From the NCBI GenBank assembly GCA_003448875.1, contig DLXG01000312.1, positions 1-7,822 of the forward strand: a stretch of DNA of 7,822 nucleotides, in the 5' to 3' direction. Position 1 is the first letter of the stretch, and each line of letters opens with the position of its first letter. The DNA is from Anaerolineaceae bacterium. GTDB lineage: Bacteria; Chloroflexota; Anaerolineae; Anaerolineales; Anaerolineaceae. The notes under the pieces were generated by a model. That model was not told where the DNA came from and made no database searches. It saw only the letters and a program-made list of their open reading frames with translations. The position numbers and the translations under genes are program-made. Positions 1 to 5,451 of the stretch are shown here, one piece after another.

Positions 1-372
1 GGATTCGAGCGCGGCGATGCCCACCGGAAAATCGCGGTACCACGCCATCACATACACTACCGGCAAGTCCTGGGCCCGGCCGAGCAGTACCTGCTCGCCG
101 GAGACCACCGCAAAGGGGATTTGACCGGCGCCGACCAGCGCCACGTTGTCATTTTCCATGCTGTAATCCAGCGTGACATCCAGACCGGCCTCGCGGAAGT
201 AGCCGCGCTCGATGGCCACGTAGAGCGGGGCAAACTGGATGTTGGGGATGAAACCGACCGGCAGGCGGATGGGGGTCAGGCCGGCGGTGGGAGACGGGGT
301 GGCCGGCGAGGCACACGCGCTCAGCAGGGCCAGCAAAAGGGCTGAAATGAGGATGGGTTGAAGTTTTCGCAT
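1..372 (-). CDS. ribY: Riboflavin-type ABC transporter substrate-binding lipoprotein, RibY-like (3' end outside window)
   Basis: The visible 124 residues are the N-terminus of a periplasmic binding protein of the NMT1/THI5-like family. Residues 1-20 form a lipoprotein signal peptide: Arg-Lys, a Leu/Ala-rich core and lipobox L-S-A-C with Cys20 as the lipidation site. An Ala/Pro/Thr/Ser linker follows. The mature part begins with the family's strand '[20 protein letters not shown]', then '[10 protein letters not shown]', and later an '[19 protein letters not shown]' stretch, the usual ligand-pocket region. This family binds thiamine pyrimidine precursors, riboflavin or similar heterocycles. Riboflavin is inferred from the FMN riboswitch that starts the operon. 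The ATG at 372 has AAGG 7 nt upstream and lies 12 nt after the permease stop, so the two are co-transcribed. The gene is open at base 1; the ATPase of the transporter is not in the window. Confidence 0.85.
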   Translation of the reverse strand, partial: MRKLQPILISALLLALLSACASPATPSPTAGLTPIRLPVGFIPNIQFAPLYVAIERGYFREAGLDVTLDYSMENDNVALVGAGQIPFAVVSGEQVLLGRAQDLPVVYVMAWYRDFPVGIAALES

Positions 373-384
373 GGTTCTACCTTG

Positions 385-1242
385 TCAGTCGAGGATTTTA
401 TTGCCGTTGCGTTTGTAGGGCTCGCTCTGCCAGGCCAGCAGGCGGCGTTCCATAAAGATGACGACGCCGTACAGCAGCAATGCCAGCGTGACCAGCGTAA
501 AGACGGCCACAAAGACCAGCGCGGTGTCGTACTGACCGCGCCCCACGTTGATGAGGAAGCCCAAACCGCGGTCAGCGGCTACCAGTTCGCCGATGACCGC
601 GCCGATCACCGAGAGAGTTGCTCCCACCCGCAGGCCGCCCAGAAAGACCGGCAAAGCCGCCGGTATTTCCAGATAGCGCAGGTTTTGCCACGGGGTGGCG
701 CGGAGGGAGCGCATCAACGCGCGCAAGTCCTGCGGCACGGCGCGCAGCCCCACCACGGTGTTGACCAGCACGGGGAAGAACACGATCAGCGCGCAGATCA
801 GCACTTTGGTGAAGATGCCCGGCCCGAACCAGATTACCAGCAGGGGGGCAATCGCCACAATCGGGATGGCCTGACTGGCGACCAGATAGGGCGCCAGCAG
901 ATGCTCGAAGAGCGGCGATTTGGCGATCAGGTAGCCGATGACGGTCGCCAGCAGGGTGCCGGCCAGCAGGCCGAGGGTGATTTCTAACAGGGTGGTGGAG
1001 GTGTGACGCAGCAGTGTGCCGTCCGTCAGGGCTTGCCAGAAGCGGCCGGCTACCCGCCCGGGCGAGGGCAGGATGAAAGCCGGCAGTTGCGCGAGGCGCA
1101 CCAGTCCCTCCCACAGCACCAGTGCCAGCAGCAGGGAAACGGGGGTAAGGAACAGGCGGATGCGGCGCAGCCACGGCCATGCGCCGGTTTGTCCCTCCAG
1201 CGGGGGTTTGAGGTTATTCAAGTTGGGGATGCTGATTTCCAT
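385..1242 (-). CDS. ribX: ABC transporter permease, RibX-like riboflavin importer subunit
   Basis: A 285-residue inner-membrane permease of the SsuC/TauC/ThiX-like binding-protein-dependent transport family. Hydrophobic segments lie near residues 30-48, 85-107, 118-138, 144-163, 208-222 and 243-265. The EAA-type cytoplasmic loop that docks on the ATPase is near residues 176-205 (RSLRATPWQNLRYLEIPAALP then GGLRVG). The frame is open much further upstream, to 1425, but that part lies inside the FMN riboswitch and terminator. The ATG at 1242 is therefore chosen: it falls just after the terminator and has an AAGGGT ribosome-binding sequence. The leader aptamer makes riboflavin (or a flavin precursor) the likely substrate. 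This matches the ribXY transporters known from Chloroflexi, though the family alone would also allow thiamine precursors or sulfonates. Confidence 0.88.
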   Translation of the reverse strand: MEISIPNLNNLKPPLEGQTGAWPWLRRIRLFLTPVSLLLALVLWEGLVRLAQLPAFILPSPGRVAGRFWQALTDGTLLRHTSTTLLEITLGLLAGTLLATVIGYLIAKSPLFEHLLAPYLVASQAIPIVAIAPLLVIWFGPGIFTKVLICALIVFFPVLVNTVVGLRAVPQDLRALMRSLRATPWQNLRYLEIPAALPVFLGGLRVGATLSVIGAVIGELVAADRGLGFLINVGRGQYDTALVFVAVFTLVTLALLLYGVVIFMERRLLAWQSEPYKRNGNKILD

Positions 1243-1270
1243 GTGAGTTACCCTTACTTTGTGCCTGAAA

Positions 1271-1300
1271 CAAAAATCCCGAAAACGATTTGTTTTCGGG
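1271..1300 (-). terminator. Intrinsic terminator of the FMN riboswitch
   Basis: On the minus strand a 9-bp perfect stem (CCCGAAAAC / GTTTTCGGG) with a 5-nt loop is followed directly by ATTTTTG. It sits between the FMN aptamer and the ribX start, so it is the expression platform: read through when flavin is scarce, stopping transcription when FMN is bound. Its 5' arm can instead pair with the start of the aptamer (see findings). Confidence 0.85.
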
Positions 1301-1343
1301 GCAAGATGCAGCGGCGTGTAAACAGGACGCTGACTGAGTTCTG

Positions 1344-1470
1344 GCCTTCTTCCATCCGGACTGTACCGTCGACCCCGGAATTTCACCGGGTCGTGCGCGG
1401 GAATGCGCTCGTGGGTTTTGACCACCGATCGGGAATTGGAAGTGTTGCTTCCTCACCCTGCCCCGAAGGC
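1344..1470 (-). ncRNA. FMN riboswitch (RFN element)
   Basis: On the minus strand the conserved RFN boxes occur in order: GGGGCAGGGTGA, AATTCCCGATCGGTGGT, CCCACGAGCG, CCGGTGAAATTCCGGGGTCG, ACGGTACAGTCCGGATGG. The ends close a P1 helix: GCCTTC (1470-1465) pairs perfectly with GAAGGC (1349-1344). These are the hallmarks of the flavin mononucleotide aptamer found upstream of riboflavin synthesis and transport genes. Here it lies about 14 nt after the predicted transcription start and is followed by a terminator, then ribX. Control is thus by premature termination when FMN is plentiful. Confidence 0.96.
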
Positions 1471-1490
1471 TGATGTATTCAACTAAGGCT

Positions 1491-1519
1491 ATTATAGAGG
1501 GGCAGGGGCAGATTGTCAA
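1491..1519 (-). promoter_or_regulatory. Sigma-70 type promoter of the FMN riboswitch-ribXY operon
   Basis: On the minus strand a TTGACA -35 box (1519-1514) and a TATAAT -10 box (1496-1491) are separated by exactly 17 nt; both hexamers match consensus. Transcription should start near 1484, placing the aptamer at the very 5' end of the transcript. Such a strong promoter fits an operon whose control is exerted after initiation by the riboswitch. Confidence 0.88.
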
Positions 1520-1584
1520 TTGGACGAATGTCCATCGTTTACGCGAAAAATCACATCGGGGTAATACAAATGACGGGCAGGTAG

Positions 1585-1614
1585 TTGACGAATATATAGA
1601 CCAGTTGGTATAAT
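1585..1614 (+). promoter_or_regulatory. Promoter of the tetR-DUF6069 operon
   Basis: TTGACG (1585-1590) and TATAAT (1609-1614) are separated by 18 nt, oriented toward the TetR gene, with a predicted start near 1621 and a leader of about 36 nt. The region between this promoter and the divergent ribXY promoter is short, so both regulons share one intergenic segment. Confidence 0.7.
1597..1612 (+). promoter_or_regulatory. Likely TetR-family operator (palindrome on the -10 box)
   Basis: TAGACCAGTTGGTATA is an inverted repeat centred between 1604 and 1605, with 7 of 8 base pairs symmetric. It resembles the TAGACC-n-GGTCTA style operators of several TetR-family repressors (NemR, LmrA/YxaF-like). 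It overlaps the spacer and most of the -10 box of the promoter for the TetR gene just downstream, so negative autoregulation is the natural reading. Binding is inferred, not shown. Confidence 0.5.
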
Positions 1615-1656
1615 TGATAATAACAATCTTTATAGGTTATTTTCAAGGATTATGCC

Positions 1657-2241
1657 ATGACCACTCCCCGCGAAAAAATCATTCAGACGGCCTGTAACCT
1701 GCTGGAACAACAGGGCTATCACGCCAGCGGCCTGAACGAGATCATTCAGGCGAGCGGTGCGCCGAAAGGTTCGCTGTACCATTACTTCCCGGGCGGCAAA
1801 ACCGAAATTGCCGTGGAGGCCGTGGGCCGGGCCGCCGAAACCACGGCGCGGATCGTGGAAGAGCATCTGGCCGCCTATGCCGACCCGGACGAGGGGGTGC
1901 GCACCCTGCTGGAAGAGATTGCGCGGCGGGTGGAGGAATCGGGTTATGCGGCCGGCGGGCCGTTGATGCTGGTGGCGCTGGAAACGGTCAACAGCAGTGA
2001 GCCGATCAACCACGCCTGCCGGCAGGCCTACCGCCACATTCAATCGGTGTTCAGCCGCCGGCTGATGGCGGCAGGCATGAACGAAGCCGCCGCCGACTCG
2101 CTGGCTCTGCTGATCGTTTCGACCATCGAGGGGGCTACCCTGCTCAGCCGCACCCTGCACAGCCCCCAGCCGCTCCGTGAAGCGGCCGGCTTTCTGGCGG
2201 AGCACATCCGCCGGCATCTCACATCTCAACCCGGAGGTTAA
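1657..2241 (+). CDS. TetR/AcrR-family transcriptional regulator
   Basis: A 194-residue repressor of normal TetR length. The N-terminal DNA-binding domain spans roughly residues 5-50, with the helix-turn-helix near 25-44 (GLNEIIQASGAPKGSLYHYF) and the family-typical 'YHYFPGGKTE' end. The remaining all-helical part (about 55-190) is the ligand-binding and dimerisation domain. The C-terminal features (GGPLMLVALE, a conserved-looking Cys121, and IEGATLLSR near 158-165) resemble the LmrA/YxaF branch, whose members sense small hydrophobic or electrophilic compounds. The ATG at 1657 has AAGGA upstream; the overlapping ATG region gives no better start. It probably controls itself and the adjacent membrane protein. 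The ligand cannot be told from the sequence. Confidence 0.93.
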   Translation: MTTPREKIIQTACNLLEQQGYHASGLNEIIQASGAPKGSLYHYFPGGKTEIAVEAVGRAAETTARIVEEHLAAYADPDEGVRTLLEEIARRVEESGYAAGGPLMLVALETVNSSEPINHACRQAYRHIQSVFSRRLMAAGMNEAAADSLALLIVSTIEGATLLSRTLHSPQPLREAAGFLAEHIRRHLTSQPGG

Positions 2242-2244
2242 GCC

Positions 2245-2670
2245 ATGACGTCCTCATCCACAACCGTTGACCGCAACAAAATCCCCCGCGCGGCGGCGCT
2301 GGCGGTGGGTTATTCGGTGGCTGCCAACCTGATCGCGCGCCAGTTGCTTGGGCAGGTGATCGAGTTCCCGGCCGGCTTTTTGCCGCTCACGCCCGGGCCG
2401 ATTGCCGTGTTCACGCTGATCGGCACGGCCATGGGCGGGCTGGTGTTCTGGCTGATGGCGCGGGTGCTGCCCAATCCCCTGCGCCCGTTTCAGGCGGTGG
2501 CGCTGGCGGCGCTGGTGCTTTCGATTATTCCCAACCTTGTCCTGATGGGCAACCCGCAGATGGCGCCCATGCCGGGCGGCACGCCGCAGGCCTTTGGCGT
2601 GCTGATCGTCTTTCATGTGATTGCCGGGCTGATCACGATTTTCGTGCTCAGCCGCATGACAAGGGGGTGA
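2245..2670 (+). CDS. DUF6069-type four-helix membrane protein
   Basis: A 141-residue inner-membrane protein with hydrophobic segments near residues 16-34, 51-72, 83-101 and 115-137. Markers typical of DUF6069 are the 'PLTPGPIAVFTLIGTAMGGLVFW' segment after the first helix, the 'RPFQAVALAALVLSIIPNL' third helix and the 'VFHVIAGLITIFVL' last helix. Its ATG is 3 bp after the regulator's stop, and its GGAGG ribosome-binding site (2233-2237) lies inside the last codons of that gene. The two form one translationally close operon, and this protein is the likely target of the TetR repressor. The function of the family is not known; a role in membrane stress or small-molecule handling would be guesswork. 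Confidence 0.8.
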   Translation: MTSSSTTVDRNKIPRAAALAVGYSVAANLIARQLLGQVIEFPAGFLPLTPGPIAVFTLIGTAMGGLVFWLMARVLPNPLRPFQAVALAALVLSIIPNLVLMGNPQMAPMPGGTPQAFGVLIVFHVIAGLITIFVLSRMTRG

Positions 2671-2790
2671 GAGGGGGGAGGTGAGGGGACAAGAAAAAGT
2701 TACAAGCGTAAAACCATTAAGTTTGATATTCCTTGCATTGCAAATTAAGCCCTTCGCTTCCCCACATTTGTAGTTCTAAGTTTTCCATGA

Positions 2791-3738
2791 TTAGGAACTT
2801 GTTTGGCTTTTATATGTTTTTAAGCGGTTTGAAAACACTTCTCTGAGTTTGAGTAAATGTTGAACAAGCCAGGCCTGAATCTCTGAATGAAATTCAACCT
2901 CGTCTATTGAGCCTTCTCGATAAACTGCGATGCGGGAAGCACGACGCTCATCTAATCTTTCCCATTCTAAAGATTCACCAAACTCGCTTGCGATTTCGTC
3001 TTTTTGGGAAAAAAGCCAATCAAATAAATTCTTGTTCTTTACGGTATCACCCATATCTATATATAATTCCGCCCGCACTCGACCACGCTGGGCAAATGAA
3101 GCTGTATAAGTTATTCCAGAGATACCGGTTGGAAAACTGCACCAACTTTGAGGTTGAGCAATTTTGGCTTTTGTAAAGTGATGCTTATTTCTTAATTCGT
3201 CGATTAAAGATTGGAAAAACGCCCGATAGGCTTCGCTTCTTTCGGATAAATTCAAACCTTCTTTTTTAGATTTGCGCCATTCGTTTGGGAAAACGATGAG
3301 TTTAAAGTTATAAGCGGGCTTGGAATCGTCAATCTTGAATACTTCAATCTCAATTGCAAAAAATTGTGTATCGGTATCCGTGCGTTGATTCAACCATTCA
3401 ATTGTTTGCCTGTGTTCATCGCGCACATTTTCAGAAATCCAGATTATTTTGGATGCATCAAATCCTGCAGCATAGGTCAATAATTTTCCCAAGTGATTGT
3501 GGTCAGTATCCCCGAATTGATTCTCAATGATGACAAGGTGTCCCGTGCTTAAGTCTTTTGCAAGAATATCAAGCGAAAAATTACCTACACTGGCTTCCTG
3601 CTCAACCAGTTCCAGATCCATTCCCACGGTTTCACCAAGTTTATCGAGATTATTAGCAAGCCATGGGGTGAAATCATTGGCTTCATGTCGCCAAATTTCT
3701 TTGATATTTAGTTTTATGACTTTTCCAAACTCCGGCAT
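2791..3738 (-). CDS. DUF4268 protein with PD-(D/E)XK nuclease-like N-terminal domain
   Basis: A 315-residue soluble protein. The N-terminal half has a restriction-endonuclease-like core: Glu48, then Asp57 in 'NFSLDILAKDL', and a beta-strand ending in Glu72-Asn73-Gln74 (HLVIIENQFG), followed by 'TDHNHLGKLLTYAAG' (78-92). This is the D...ExQ form of the PD-(D/E)XK fold, in which Gln replaces the usual Lys, as in other DUF4268/DUF91-like proteins. The C-terminal half (about 165-305), with 'WCSFPTGISGITYTASFAQRGRVRAELYID', is the DUF4268 domain proper. The family is common next to restriction or defence genes, but its activity is unproven. The ATG at 3738 has AGGGA upstream. It is the last gene of the three-gene minus-strand set, 98 nt after the membrane-anchored protein. 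Confidence 0.85.
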   Translation of the reverse strand: MPEFGKVIKLNIKEIWRHEANDFTPWLANNLDKLGETVGMDLELVEQEASVGNFSLDILAKDLSTGHLVIIENQFGDTDHNHLGKLLTYAAGFDASKIIWISENVRDEHRQTIEWLNQRTDTDTQFFAIEIEVFKIDDSKPAYNFKLIVFPNEWRKSKKEGLNLSERSEAYRAFFQSLIDELRNKHHFTKAKIAQPQSWCSFPTGISGITYTASFAQRGRVRAELYIDMGDTVKNKNLFDWLFSQKDEIASEFGESLEWERLDERRASRIAVYREGSIDEVEFHSEIQAWLVQHLLKLREVFSNRLKTYKSQTSS

Positions 3739-3777
3739 TTTTGTTCCCTGTTTGTGACTTTAGAGCTTAATGAAGAA

Positions 3778-3783
3778 ATTATA
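3778..3783 (-). promoter_or_regulatory. Possible -10 box upstream of the DUF4268 gene
   Basis: A perfect TATAAT on the minus strand lies about 40 nt before the ATG, but no good -35 hexamer stands 16-18 nt upstream. It could give the last gene of the cassette its own weak start, or be chance in AT-rich DNA. Confidence 0.25.
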
Positions 3784-3836
3784 AGTTTCCTTTTTTACTA
3801 CGTACCTAGATGCTATCCAGATATGAGAACTTAAAT

Positions 3837-4502
3837 TTACAGGTATATTTTATCATTTGGCAATGCAAACTCTATTCGGAAATCTTTTCTTGGTACATCA
3901 TTGATAAGTCGAAATGTCTCGGAGAATTTTTCGCCAGCAGTAATTATTGTGACTCTAAATAAATATCTTCCTTTTGGAAGGCACCAATTTGGATTACGCC
4001 AAACTGGATTTGAGAAATAACTCTCATTGCTCCAACCATAACATTCAGTATCATCGTCAAATTTTGCTGCTATATCCAATCTTTCGGATTCCCCCGGATA
4101 AACATCAATGCGAGGTGTTAAGGTAAATCTTGCAGGATCAAATAATAAAACTTTTTGATCACCAATTACTCCAAACATAGGCACGGGTTCTGGAGAACTG
4201 CTCCATCTGATAGGCATTGCCCTGCCAAATACATTTTGTCCATCAAGATGATAAAACTCGATAGTACCATGGCATTGAAGGGCTGCGCTGCGTTGTAACC
4301 ATTGAAACATTTTAGGCAATGATTTATTTTTAAGTTCTATCCTAAGAAACCTTACATTTTGTACTGGTCTATTTGTGTAAAGGATATCCGCAGGATCATC
4401 AATCTTCAATTCCAGTTTAGGTTTACGGAAACTCTCTACTAGTACTGTGATTACGATTGCTATTATTGCTCCAAGAATAATCTCGAGAACGGTGGCACCC
4501 AT
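3837..4502 (-). CDS. Membrane-anchored protein of unknown function
   Basis: I do not recognise this 221-residue protein. Residues 4-23 form one very hydrophobic helix (VLEIILGAIIAIVITVLVES) followed by Arg-Lys-Pro-Lys, so the rest is probably held at the inner membrane with the globular part on the cytoplasmic side. That part (about 28-221) is rich in beta-type alternation and aromatic residues (YGWSNESYF, VWRNPNWCLPKGRYLFRV), suggesting a beta-sandwich; it has three Cys (77, 154, 174) and no obvious catalytic motif. An ATG 33 nt further upstream has no ribosome-binding site. The start at 4502 has GGAGG 8 nt upstream (4511-4515) and is preferred. It sits 61 nt after the DpnI-like gene on the same strand, so co-transcription is likely. 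Confidence 0.75.
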   Translation of the reverse strand: MGATVLEIILGAIIAIVITVLVESFRKPKLELKIDDPADILYTNRPVQNVRFLRIELKNKSLPKMFQWLQRSAALQCHGTIEFYHLDGQNVFGRAMPIRWSSSPEPVPMFGVIGDQKVLLFDPARFTLTPRIDVYPGESERLDIAAKFDDDTECYGWSNESYFSNPVWRNPNWCLPKGRYLFRVTIITAGEKFSETFRLINDVPRKDFRIEFALPNDKIYL

Positions 4503-4563
4503 TTTTATGTCCTCCGAAAATTTTTTATAAACCAAACCATTTTTTTATTGTTTATTCTGCACA

Positions 4564-5334
4564 TTATAAAACTCGACGGTAGAAACCTTGCCCAATAAAC
4601 TCTATCAAACCCAAGTCTCTAGCAATTTGGAGTTGTTGTCTGATCTTGGCTTTTATATTCTTGTTTTCAGGATGTGATTGGGCAAATATATGTGCATAAG
4701 CATAAATTTCTTGCAGTGAAAACTCTAGTGGAAATGATTCTATTATTCGCAAGATAAGAGAGAGCCACCCTCTTCTGGTTAATGAAAGTGATGATACAGA
4801 GTGAGCAGTATTCCATTGCGCTCTTACTAAGGATATCGGACTCACTACACCATCTTGTACCATAACCACAAATGCTTTACTTGGTATTTTATCAAGAAAG
4901 ATAAGACAACCTTGCCAACCAGCACGTCGTGCTTGTGAACTTAGAGGGGGACGTGGAACAATATTCTGTTCAGTTATCCATGACCGATGAAGTATTTTGA
5001 TGTTCGTTATAAAAAGATTGCTGGCATCGTATTGTAGGAGTATCAAAGATGGATGGCACCCATTATTAATTGCTTGTATTGTAGTAATATAGTGAGCTCC
5101 GACTATTTTCTTCCCAAAAGGTTTGGATTTACTTTTTAATTGATAAAACTCGCCACAATTTCCGCATACAAAATCGGATGTGCGAGAATTAGGTGGTAAA
5201 GAAGTCAATTGTCCTTCACACGAAGGACACCAAAGATTCTCAGCTGACCATGCTTCTGTGAGTACTCTAGCTCTCTGAGAAGGACTTTTATAGTCTGTTA
5301 TCAAGATCAAATATCTTGACATATTAAGATTCAT
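4564..5334 (-). CDS. DpnI-family methyl-directed restriction endonuclease (Dam-replacing protein type)
   Basis: A 256-residue protein, close in length to DpnI (about 254) and recognisably similar over its whole length. Residues 1-180 are the PD-(D/E)XK catalytic domain. Cys36/Cys39 and Cys57/Cys60 form the structural zinc site, Asp54 aligns with DpnI's catalytic Asp, and Lys67 in 'QLKSKSK' aligns with its catalytic Lys. Further shared blocks are 'QARRAGWQGC' (135-143) and 'IPSKAFVVMVQDG' (150-162). Residues 185-256 (LTRRGW, IKAKIRQQLQIARD, LIEFIGQGFYRR) form the C-terminal winged helix that in DpnI reads methylated DNA. DpnI cuts Gm6ATC; the same specificity is inferred here. The position of DpnI's catalytic Glu64 is Gln65. 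No methyltransferase adjoins it. The ATG at 5334 has no clear ribosome-binding site, so Met5 is possible. Confidence 0.92.
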   Translation of the reverse strand: MNLNMSRYLILITDYKSPSQRARVLTEAWSAENLWCPSCEGQLTSLPPNSRTSDFVCGNCGEFYQLKSKSKPFGKKIVGAHYITTIQAINNGCHPSLILLQYDASNLFITNIKILHRSWITEQNIVPRPPLSSQARRAGWQGCLIFLDKIPSKAFVVMVQDGVVSPISLVRAQWNTAHSVSSLSLTRRGWLSLILRIIESFPLEFSLQEIYAYAHIFAQSHPENKNIKAKIRQQLQIARDLGLIEFIGQGFYRRVL

Positions 5335-5367
5335 GGCATTTTGGAGATGTAATTAGTAATCAATTCT

Positions 5368-5373
5368 ATTATA
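5368..5373 (-). promoter_or_regulatory. Possible -10 box of the DpnI-like gene cassette
   Basis: TATAAT on the minus strand lies 33 nt before the ATG at 5334. The best -35-like match (TTGGAT, 5400-5395) is 21 nt away, too far for a standard promoter, and it contains a GATC. The missing ribosome-binding site and short leader would allow a start with little or no leader. This is tentative. Confidence 0.35.
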
Positions 5374-5451
5374 TAGAGGTTAACATATCTTTAGATCCAA
5401 TCACTTGTTCTGTTTTTGTGCTGCTAGCAAACCTCCGCGGGCTGGCCTGCC

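Larger units (their letters stand above)
2671..5420. other. AT-rich accessory block (candidate acquired island)
   Basis: Base composition drops sharply just after the DUF6069 gene and rises again at about 5420, before the GC-rich hydrolase gene. All three genes inside point to the minus strand and use many AT-ending codons, unlike the GC-ending codons of ribX, tetR and the hydrolase. The contents are a DpnI-family endonuclease, a membrane-anchored unknown and a DUF4268 nuclease-like protein. I see no integrase, transposase, tRNA or convincing terminal repeats, so the mode of entry is unknown. Exact edges are approximate; the convergent gap 2671-2790 has no clear terminator. Confidence 0.6.

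Noticed and set aside
1243..1425. N-terminal extension of the permease frame up to 1425
   Set aside because: It translates the FMN aptamer and terminator; the conserved protein and a ribosome-binding site begin at 1242.
1344..1470. TPP (THI-box) riboswitch, suggested by the THI5-like binding protein
   Set aside because: The conserved boxes are those of the RFN element; the THI-box signature CTGAGA...ACCTGA is absent in the right arrangement.
121..1473. Long plus-strand frames opposite the ribXY genes
   Set aside because: Gln/Arg/His-rich shadow translations of GC-rich genes on the other strand; no family resemblance.
2733..2743. Palindrome TTGCATTGCAA in the convergent gap as terminator or attachment site
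   Set aside because: One-base loop cannot form a hairpin, and no copy is seen at the other edge of the AT-rich block.
4503..4535. Upstream ATG at 4535 for the membrane-anchored protein
   Set aside because: No ribosome-binding site before it, while GGAGG sits 8 nt before the ATG at 4502.
2797..5417. Terminal direct repeat ACTTGTT at both sides of the AT-rich block
   Set aside because: Only 7-8 shared bases in AT-rich DNA; expected by chance, and the left copy lies inside the DUF4268 gene.
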